From: Paracoccaceae bacterium
GTDB taxonomy: Bacteria > Pseudomonadota > Alphaproteobacteria > Rhodobacterales > Rhodobacteraceae
Direction of reading: 5' to 3'
NCBI GenBank assembly: GCA_027069385.1
Contig: JALXER010000197.1
Location: 1 to 5,757 of the forward strand
Length of the DNA stretch: 5,757 nucleotides
The notes beneath the pieces are model-generated. The model was not told the DNA's origin, searched no databases, and worked only from the letters and a program-made list of their open reading frames with translations. Made by a program: the position numbers and the translations under genes. Positions 1-4,527 of the stretch are shown here, in pieces (position 1 is the stretch's first letter; each line of letters begins with the position of its first letter).

Positions 1-556
1 CGGGCTGCGCGTCGGCGACCATGGCTTGCACCGCCTGCCCCCCCGAAGCACCGGCAGCCAGCACCGCGCCTTGCGCATAGAGCGCCAGCACCGGCGCGCC
101 GCTCGGCCGTTCGGCTGCAATCACGGTTTCATCGCTTTCCTGCGGGCTGATCACGGTCGGTTCGGGGCGGAGCGCCTGAACTTGTGCCCCGTTCGCGGCC
201 AGCGCCTCGGGGTGGTCTTGCGCGGGCGGCGTGGCAGAAACCACCTGCCCCGTCGTCGCCTGCGCCACTTGCGCGGGCGCGTCGGCCTGCACCGGCAGCG
301 CAACCTGACTGCGCACCGGCCCTTGCGCCACCGGTTGGCTGTCGGGGGATTGCTCGGCGGCCTGTTCACCCGCTGTGTCCTGCGCCTTGGCCTCGGTCTC
401 GCTGACCTCATAGGATTCCATGCGGATGCGGCCGGATTGCTGCGGCTCTACGTCCAGCGGCTCGGGTCGGGTGGCAAAGGCCAGCGCCGCGAACAGCGCC
501 GCGTGCAGCCCGACCGAGACCAGCAGCCCCACCGACCAGAGCGCAACCCCCCTCAT
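1..556 (-). CDS. TonB-like energy-transducer protein, C-terminus outside window
   Basis: Partial gene: 185 codons are visible and the reading frame leaves the window at base 1 with no stop. The ATG (556-554) overlaps the TGA of the upstream exbD gene as ATGA, which fixes the start. Residues 4-28 form one hydrophobic helix containing S14 and H18, four apart as in the Ser-X3-His pair (S16/H20) of the E. coli TonB transmembrane helix. After it comes a long low-complexity periplasmic linker rich in Ala, Gln, Glu, Asp and Pro, with only one lysine (about residue 57). Known role of the family: the N-terminal helix docks on ExbB/ExbD and carries proton-motive-force energy across the periplasm to an outer-membrane partner. 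The position directly after exbB-exbD-exbD supports this. The linker is acidic and lacks the Pro-Glu/Pro-Lys repeats of classical TonB, so a TolA-like or unrelated C-terminal domain is possible. The class-defining C-terminal domain is not in view. Confidence 0.68.
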   Translation of the reverse strand, partial: MRGVALWSVGLLVSVGLHAALFAALAFATRPEPLDVEPQQSGRIRMESYEVSETEAKAQDTAGEQAAEQSPDSQPVAQGPVRSQVALPVQADAPAQVAQATTGQVVSATPPAQDHPEALAANGAQVQALRPEPTVISPQESDETVIAAERPSGAPVLALYAQGAVLAAGASGGQAVQAMVADAQP

Positions 557-957
557 GAGGGGTTCGGGGTGACGACCAGCACCACGTCCTTGATCCCCAG
601 CCCTTCTAGCCGGGTCACCAGCGGCAGCAGTTTTTGCAGCCGCGCCTGACCATGAGCATTGATCCGCAAGAACAAATCGGGGTTCTGCGCCACTTGCGCG
701 GCCAGCCGGTCCACCAGCGCTTCGGTATCCATTTCAAACCCGTCCAGCGCCAATTGCCCGTCCAGCCCTACCGACACGGTGCTGCCGCCTGCGGGCATGT
801 CCTCACCCGCGCTTGAAACCGGTGGCGACACCTCGAAAGGCGAGGTCGCATCCATCCGGCCCACCATCATGAAAAACACCAGCAAAAAGAACACCACATC
901 GATCAACGAGACGATGGTTTCCTGCGGGGCGGGGCGTTCGCGGCGCTTTAGCTTCAT
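553..957 (-). CDS. exbD: ExbD/TolR family biopolymer transport protein (second copy)
   Basis: 134-residue protein with the ExbD layout: a short basic cytoplasmic start (MKLKRRER), one transmembrane helix at about residues 15-33 and a periplasmic domain to the end. The helix carries the conserved aspartate, D20, in SLIDVVFFLLVFFMM; this residue corresponds to Asp25 of E. coli ExbD, needed for proton use. The ATG overlaps the stop of the first exbD as ATGA, and the stop overlaps the start of the TonB-like gene in the same way, so the genes are probably translationally coupled. It shares the MKLKRR start and helix pattern with the neighbouring ExbD, but its periplasmic domain differs, including a Ser/Gly/Pro-rich stretch at about 44-60. 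That suggests an old duplication with specialised roles rather than redundancy. Its partners are expected to be the adjacent ExbB and ExbD in the inner membrane. Confidence 0.9.
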   Translation of the reverse strand: MKLKRRERPAPQETIVSLIDVVFFLLVFFMMVGRMDATSPFEVSPPVSSAGEDMPAGGSTVSVGLDGQLALDGFEMDTEALVDRLAAQVAQNPDLFLRINAHGQARLQKLLPLVTRLEGLGIKDVVLVVTPNPS

Positions 958-1364
958 CCGCCCGCCCCTTCCAGCCGGACCACCCGCAGGTTGGTCACCC
1001 CCGCCGCCGTGGCCAGTTCAATCACCCCGACCAGCGCCTGCACATCGGCAAAACCCGAGGGCAGGATCAGCACCCGCGCATCGGGCGTTTCCTGCATGGC
1101 CGCCGCCAGTGCAGCCACGCCCAACGGTTGCCCGCGAAACCGCGCCTGCCCGTCCGAGCCGATGCGGATCAGCAGCGTAGCGCCGACATTGCCCTGACTT
1201 TGGGTCGGGTTCTGCACGTCCTCGCCCCGATCCACCATCGGAATCATGTTCAGATCCAGATAGGACGAGGTCACCATAAAAAACACCAGCAGGATCAGCA
1301 TGACATCCACCAGCGGAGTCATGGTGATCAGTGTGCCATTGCGTTTACGGCGTTTCAGCTTCAT
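954..1364 (-). CDS. exbD: ExbD/TolR family biopolymer transport protein (first copy)
   Basis: 136-residue ExbD-family protein. A basic N-terminus (MKLKRRKR) is followed by a transmembrane helix at about residues 12-32 with the family signature TPLVDVMLILLVFFMV, where D20 is the proton-carrying aspartate. The rest (about 33-136) is the periplasmic domain, with the usual alternating pattern including ATLLIRIGSDG and ARVLILPSG. It is coupled by ATGA overlaps to exbB upstream and to the second exbD downstream. In the known ExbB5-ExbD2 motor, two ExbD helices sit inside a pentameric ExbB pore. With two exbD genes side by side, the motor here could hold a heterodimer; that is inference. TolR is the alternative name, but there is no TolA/TolB/Pal neighbour upstream to support a Tol system. 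Confidence 0.92.
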   Translation of the reverse strand: MKLKRRKRNGTLITMTPLVDVMLILLVFFMVTSSYLDLNMIPMVDRGEDVQNPTQSQGNVGATLLIRIGSDGQARFRGQPLGVAALAAAMQETPDARVLILPSGFADVQALVGVIELATAAGVTNLRVVRLEGAGG

Positions 1365-1987
1365 GGGCTTTGCGGGGCGTTGACCACCAGATACAACCGC
1401 CCGACCGAGGTTTCGATCCGGTGCGCCACCCGCTCGATAGTGGCCGAAAACAGGCTGGCCGCAATGGCCGCCGGAATCGCCACCACCAAGCCGATTGCCG
1501 TGGTCAGCAGCGCTTGCCAGATCCCGCCCGCCAGAATGGATGCATTCGCCGCGCCCTCGGCCAGTTCCAACTCCTGAAACGACTGGATCATCCCCAGCAC
1601 CGTGCCCAGCAGACCCAGCAACGGAGAGATCAGCGCGATGACCTCCAACACCCGAATGAACCGGCTTAGAATTTCCACCTCGGCATTGCCGCGCCGCTCT
1701 ACCTCGGCCTCCAGCACGTTCTGGGGCATGCGGTTTTGCACCGCGCCAATCGCATAGGCCAGCACCCGTTCGGTCGGCGACCCCATCTTGAGCGTCCCCA
1801 GCGCGGCGCGGTTGTCGCGCGCCTGCACCTGCGCCAGTGCCAGATCGATGCGCTTGCGCCCGCCCAGCACCCCGACAAACTGCATCAGTTTCACCGCGAT
1901 GATCAGCAGGCTGATCACGCTAAGCGCCGCCAGCACATAAACAACCGGCCCCCCGGCCTTGAACAACCCGGTTACAAATTCAACCAT
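1361..1987 (-). CDS. exbB: ExbB/TolQ/MotA family proton channel
   Basis: 208-residue inner-membrane proton-channel subunit. Three hydrophobic segments are visible: about 13-35, 112-134 and 152-180. Between the first and second lies the cytoplasmic domain (about 40-108), rich in charged and helical sequence. The second helix has the family motif SPLLGLLGTVLGMI and the third has TTAIGLVVAIP. T129 and T163 match the pore-lining threonines T148 and T181 of E. coli ExbB. The start is supported by an AGAGGT ribosome binding site (1993-1998) that overlaps the TAG stop of the upstream secreted-protein gene, so expression of the two is probably linked. The stop overlaps the next ATG as ATGA. It should form a pentamer around the two ExbD proteins and power the TonB-like protein at the end of the operon. 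Length and layout fit the short alphaproteobacterial ExbB/TolQ group, which lacks the long N-terminal extension. Confidence 0.93.
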   Translation of the reverse strand: MVEFVTGLFKAGGPVVYVLAALSVISLLIIAVKLMQFVGVLGGRKRIDLALAQVQARDNRAALGTLKMGSPTERVLAYAIGAVQNRMPQNVLEAEVERRGNAEVEILSRFIRVLEVIALISPLLGLLGTVLGMIQSFQELELAEGAANASILAGGIWQALLTTAIGLVVAIPAAIAASLFSATIERVAHRIETSVGRLYLVVNAPQSP

Positions 1988-1996
1988 CCCGGACCT

Positions 1997-2416
1997 CTAT
2001 TTGACCAGTTGCGCCGAAGCGCGCGAGGTCAGGCCAAGAATGCTGAAACAGTCCATTTCCGCGCCGTTTTGCGGGCGGCATGAACCGATATCGTGCAACA
2101 GAACCTCGCCGATGCGGGTGCATTGCATATCGGGAATTTCGAACAGTTTCAGCGTGGTGCGACCGGCCGGAATAGGAGAGGCATCAATGGTCAGCAACCG
2201 GTCGATAATCCCGTCAGCCGTCAGAATCGCCAGCGACATTTCAAAGCTTTCAAAGCTTTGGCCGGTTTCGTTGCGAAACAGAAAAAACGTCTGGCAACCG
2301 CCCTCGACGTCTTCAAGCTTGTTCAGTTCAACGGTCAGTTGCTGCGCTGCAACGGGCAGGCTTACTCCGGTGACAAGTGCCGCGGCAACGGCCAGAGACG
2401 AAAAAAATCTGCGCAT
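1997..2416 (-). CDS. Small secreted four-cysteine protein of the exbB operon, function unknown
   Basis: 139 residues. Residues 1-24 are a clear Sec signal peptide: RR, a hydrophobic core, then a likely cut after PVAA before QQL. The mature part has four cysteines (C41, C99, C113, C123), which suggests two disulfides in the periplasm. I see no catalytic motif and do not recognise a named family. The ATG is preceded by AAGGAAAG (about 2421-2428) at good spacing. The gene leads the operon, only nine bases before exbB, so it is probably co-transcribed with the Ton-like motor and may be a periplasmic accessory or substrate-side partner. The FESFE stretch at residues 55-59 is encoded by a perfect nine-base tandem duplication. 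That it is a real gene is well supported by the signal peptide, ribosome binding site and spacing; its function is open. Confidence 0.82.
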   Translation of the reverse strand: MRRFFSSLAVAAALVTGVSLPVAAQQLTVELNKLEDVEGGCQTFFLFRNETGQSFESFEMSLAILTADGIIDRLLTIDASPIPAGRTTLKLFEIPDMQCTRIGEVLLHDIGSCRPQNGAEMDCFSILGLTSRASAQLVK

Positions 2417-2679
2417 TCAATCTTTCCTTTTTGCAAAATGATTCTGGCCGAGCCTAACACGATTCCCGCGCGCCTTTCCATATTTTCCCCCGAGACCGGC
2501 GGAACCCCGTTCCATGACCGCGTTGACAAAGCGAAGCCGGTTTGCGCTTACGCGTCAAATTGGAATCATGGCCCGATCTGCCGTCGTTACGCGGGACATT
2601 ATCCTTATTTTCGCGGAGATATAGACAATTACAGGAATATTTTCCTATACTCGACCCAAGCCAATCACAGGAGCACCCC
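2417..2679. other. Divergent intergenic region
   Basis: This stretch separates the leftward exb operon from the rightward small gene. It holds the rightward promoter at 2622-2651, an imperfect dyad at 2523-2558, and a short GGAAC-CCC-GTTCC palindrome at 2501-2513. I found no convincing -35/-10 pair for the leftward operon, though it must start here or just upstream of 2416. No further gene is supported. Confidence 0.6.
2622..2651 (+). promoter_or_regulatory. Sigma70-like promoter with overlapping inverted repeat
   Basis: TAGACA (2622-2627) and TATACT (2646-2651) are separated by 18 bases, close to the TTGACA/TATAAT consensus. They sit about 28 bases before the ATG at 2680. An inverted repeat AGGAA-TATT-TTCCT (2633-2646) fills the end of the spacer and touches the -10 box, a usual place for a repressor site. 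Seen in sequence; promoter activity and any regulator are inference. Confidence 0.55.
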
Positions 2680-2916
2680 ATGACCACCCCCACCTTGACC
2701 AAAGTTGTCGCCGCCACCGATATTGCCAGTGGCAAAACCGTTTTCCTGACCTCTTGCGATGCATGGACACCGGACATCGCCGTGGCCGAGCTGCTGGGCA
2801 CCGAAGACACCGACTGGCGCCTTGCCTTTGCCAACCGCCTGCGCGAAGTCTCGAACGCCGTGCTTGTTGACGCGGTCGAGGGCGAATACGGCATGGCTCA
2901 ACTGGTCGCGGCATAG
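2680..2916 (+). CDS. Small 78-residue protein, possibly DUF2849-like
   Basis: The ATG at 2680 is chosen over longer in-frame options because AGGAG (2669-2673) stands seven bases upstream and the promoter at 2622-2651 would lie inside any longer version. The protein is 78 residues, soluble, slightly acidic, with no signal peptide or membrane helix. The N-terminal half (KVVAATDIASGKTVFLTSCDAW, split as residues 8-18 and 19-29) resembles the start of DUF2849 proteins, which have a 'VVTANDLLDG-VVFLT-GW' pattern and normally sit beside sulfite/nitrite reductase genes in alphaproteobacteria. No cys gene is near here, so this would be a stand-alone relative. There is a single cysteine, C26. The resemblance is from memory of the family pattern and is only moderate; an unrelated small orphan is the alternative. 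Confidence 0.75.
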   Translation: MTTPTLTKVVAATDIASGKTVFLTSCDAWTPDIAVAELLGTEDTDWRLAFANRLREVSNAVLVDAVEGEYGMAQLVAA

Positions 2917-2927
2917 CAGACGTATCC

Positions 2928-2979
2928 CGAAAGCGATTCCTTGGAAAATATACTTGGGGAATCGCAAATAAAGCTTTCG
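2928..2979 (+). promoter_or_regulatory. Nested inverted repeat downstream of the small gene
   Basis: An inner perfect eight-base pair GCGATTCC (2933-2940) / GGAATCGC (2958-2965) lies inside an outer seven-base pair CGAAAGC (2928-2934) / GCTTTCG (2973-2979). The two share bases 2933-2934. It starts 11 bases after the TAG of the 78-residue gene. There is no T-run after it, so it is a poor intrinsic terminator. An attenuator, mRNA 3' stabiliser or protein-binding site for the next gene are alternatives. Confidence 0.45.
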
Positions 2980-3006
2980 ATATTCACGGCAAATTCTGAT
3001 AATTTT

Positions 3007-3037
3007 GAATAACCGATGAACATTTAAAAGGTTATTC
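3007..3037 (+). promoter_or_regulatory. 5' leader hairpin covering the ribosome binding site
   Basis: A perfect eight-base inverted repeat GAATAACC (3007-3014) / GGTTATTC (3030-3037) has a 15-base AT-rich loop and ends two bases before the ATG at 3040. The Shine-Dalgarno AAAAGG (3026-3031) lies half in the loop and half in the 3' arm. Folding would therefore hinder ribosome access. Regulation by temperature or by a bound factor is inference. Confidence 0.45.
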
Positions 3038-3039
3038 TT

Positions 3040-3272
3040 ATGAAAAATTTCTTGCCGCCGCATTGATCACCCTAAGCGCGTCTGCGCTTCAGGCCGGAAA
3101 TCTGGTCTACACTGCCCCAGAGGTTACCACCATCGAAGCGCCTGCCCGCATGGGCGGGTCCGGCGCGTGGTTGATCCCGCTGGTGATTGTCGCGGTGCTG
3201 GCGCTGGCATTGACCAGCAAGTCCTGCGCGACAAACAACACCCGCGCCATCGGGCCAACCCCGTCTTGCTGA
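3040..3272 (+). CDS. Small secreted single-TM protein with out-of-frame start (frameshift or sequence error)
   Basis: The frame ending at TGA 3270-3272 reads, from 3045, KFLAAALITLSASALQA followed by GNLVY. This is a typical signal peptide with an AxA-type cut before Gly. The mature part (about 52 residues) has a short Pro/Glu segment, a Gly-Ser hinge (GGSG), one transmembrane helix (AWLIPLVIVAVLALAL) and a polar tail with two cysteines. The expected start ATG lies at 3040 behind AAAAGG (3026-3031), but ATG plus five A's puts it one base out of frame; six A's would give MKKFLAAA. The ATG frame itself stops after eight codons at 3064. The only in-frame start is TTG at 3063, which has no ribosome binding site and would cut the signal peptide in half. 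I therefore annotate the span from the ATG and mark it as broken or misread by one A. Short secreted proteins with this Gly-rich hinge and helix are familiar in Rhodobacterales, but I know of no function. Confidence 0.62.
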
Positions 3273-3279
3273 CCCAACA

Positions 3280-3306
3280 TGGCCGCGCGTATTCTTTGCG
3301 CGGCCA
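3280..3306. terminator. Hairpin between convergent genes, probable shared terminator
   Basis: TGGCCGCGC (3280-3288) pairs perfectly with GCGCGGCCA (3298-3306) around a nine-base loop. It lies 7 bases after the plus-strand stop (3272) and 22 bases beyond the end of asd on the minus strand, so it could end both transcripts. On the plus strand a weak TTTT follows at 3313-3316; on the minus strand there is no T-run. It is therefore not a textbook intrinsic terminator. Confidence 0.6.
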
Positions 3307-3328
3307 CGCTTAGTTTTCAAAGCAGGGA

Positions 3329-4351
3329 TTACCCCTTTTTCAGCACCCGCCGGCCCAGAAGCTCGGCAATTTGCACCGCGTTCAGCGCGGCGCCTTTGCG
3401 CAGGTTGTCCGACACGCACCACAGGTTCAGGCCGTTGTCGATGGTGGTATCCTGCCGGATGCGGCTGATATAGGTGGCATAGTCGCCCACACATTCGACC
3501 GGCGTGGTATAGCCGCCATCCTCGCGCTTATCGACCACCAGAATACCGGGGGATTCACGCAGGATATCGCGGGCCTCGTCCTCGTCCAGATAATCCTCGA
3601 ATTCAATATTGACCGCTTCGGCATGGCCGACAAACACCGGCACCCGCACGCAGGTTGCGGTAACCTTGATTGCCGGATCGACGATCTTTTTGGTCTCGGC
3701 GACCATTTTCCATTCTTCCTTGGTCTCGCCGCTATCCAGGAATTTGTCGATATGCGGGATGACGTTAAAGGCGATCTGCTTGGTAAAAACCTTGGCCTCT
3801 ACCTCTTGTCCCGGCACATACATGCCCTTGGTCTGCGACCATAGCTCATCCATCGCCGCCTTGCCCCCGCCCGAGACCGACTGATAGGTCGAAACCACCA
3901 CCCGTTTGATTGTGGCCCGGTCGTGCAGCGGCTTTAACGCCACCACCATTTGCGCGGTCGAACAGTTCGGGTTGGCGATGATGTTCTTGTTGGCGTAATC
4001 CATCACCGCATCGGGGTTCACCTCGGGCACGATCAGCGGCACCCGCGGGTCATAACGGTACAGCGACGAATTGTCGATCACCACACAGCCCGCCTTGGCG
4101 GCAATCGGCGCGTATTTGGCCGTGGCATCCGAGCCGATGGCGAATAGCGCAATATCCCAACCGGTGAAATCGAACTTGTCCAGATCGTCGGTCTTCAGGG
4201 TCCGCTCGCCAAAGGTGCATTCCGTGCCCAGCGAACGACGGCTTGCCAGCACGGCAATCTCGTCTACGGGGAATTCCCGCTCGTCCAGAATGTTCAGCAT
4301 TTCGCGGCCCACATTGCCCGTGGCACCAACAACAACGATTCGATAACCCAT
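3329..4351 (-). CDS. asd: Aspartate-semialdehyde dehydrogenase
   Basis: Complete 340-residue enzyme that reduces aspartyl-4-phosphate to aspartate 4-semialdehyde with NADPH. This is the branch point to lysine, diaminopimelate, threonine, methionine and isoleucine, in the cytoplasm. Visible motifs in order: the nucleotide-binding loop GATGNVG at 9-15; IDNSS at 92-96; NPNCST at 128-132 with the catalytic cysteine C130; the VSTYQSVSGGGKAAMDEL stretch at 153-170; RVPVFVGHAE at 236-245 with substrate-binding R236 and the acid/base H243, spaced seven apart as in the family; and SDNLRKGAALNAVQ at 314-327. The length is normal. The ATG is preceded by GGAGA (4358-4362) at good spacing. It stands alone: the upstream selO is separated by 176 bases full of hairpins, and the downstream gene is convergent. 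I see no riboswitch or obvious promoter motif before it. Confidence 0.97.
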   Translation of the reverse strand: MGYRIVVVGATGNVGREMLNILDEREFPVDEIAVLASRRSLGTECTFGERTLKTDDLDKFDFTGWDIALFAIGSDATAKYAPIAAKAGCVVIDNSSLYRYDPRVPLIVPEVNPDAVMDYANKNIIANPNCSTAQMVVALKPLHDRATIKRVVVSTYQSVSGGGKAAMDELWSQTKGMYVPGQEVEAKVFTKQIAFNVIPHIDKFLDSGETKEEWKMVAETKKIVDPAIKVTATCVRVPVFVGHAEAVNIEFEDYLDEDEARDILRESPGILVVDKREDGGYTTPVECVGDYATYISRIRQDTTIDNGLNLWCVSDNLRKGAALNAVQIAELLGRRVLKKG

Positions 4352-4527
4352 TTTGTTTCTCCGATTGGTGGGGTCTTGCCCGCGTTACCTACCCCGCAAG
4401 CGGCCGGAATAAAAGGGCCAACTTGCCCGCCTGCCCGCGCCGAGCCGAAGGCGAGGCGCCCGGCCCAACGGGAGGAGGTGGATTGCGTCCGCAATCCTGC
4501 CGACGACGGGCGGGAGAGCCCCGCCCT
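4352..4527. other. Non-coding asd-selO spacer with three GC-rich hairpins
   Basis: From right to left: GGGCGGG/CCCGCCC (4508-4514 with 4520-4526) begins one base after the selO stop. GGATTGCG-TC-CGCAATCC (4480-4497) is a near-complete palindrome. GCGCC...GGCGC (4437-4441 with 4455-4459) encloses GCC-GAA-GGC (4444-4452). The remainder (4352-4436) must hold the asd leader, but I could not pick out a convincing promoter. The spacing of three separate dyads resembles mosaic intergenic repeats; copy number cannot be judged from one window. Confidence 0.55.
4508..4526 (-). terminator. Candidate terminator hairpin of selO
   Basis: A perfect seven-base GC-only stem GGGCGGG/CCCGCCC with a five-base loop lies immediately after the selO TGA (4530-4528). 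No T-run follows on the minus strand, so Rho-independent termination would be weak; it may instead protect the mRNA 3' end. Confidence 0.4.

Noticed and set aside
26..649. Plus-strand open frame of 207 codons
   Set aside because: Antisense to the TonB-like gene and the end of the second exbD; Arg/Leu/Gly-rich with no recognisable domain.
1..2416. A Tol-Pal system
   Set aside because: There are two ExbD-type genes, no TolB or Pal in view, and a small four-Cys protein as lead gene, so a Ton-like reading fits better. The missing C-terminus of the TonB-like gene leaves some doubt.
2523..2551. TTGACA at 2523 as a -35 box for the rightward gene
   Set aside because: The hexamer 17 bases downstream (GCTTAC) is a poor -10, and a better promoter lies closer at 2622-2651.
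2454..2894. Minus-strand open frame of 146 codons
   Set aside because: It covers the strong plus-strand promoter and the 78-residue gene on the opposite strand, has no ribosome binding site, and is Ser/Arg-rich as expected for a shadow.
3016..3027. Four-codon mini-ORF (ATG AAC ATT TAA) in the leader hairpin loop
   Set aside because: It has no ribosome binding site of its own and is short enough to arise by chance in AT-rich DNA.
3063..3065. TTG as the true start of the small secreted protein
   Set aside because: There is no Shine-Dalgarno at the right distance, and it would remove the basic start and half the core of a clear signal peptide. The ATG at 3040 has a proper site but is off by one base.
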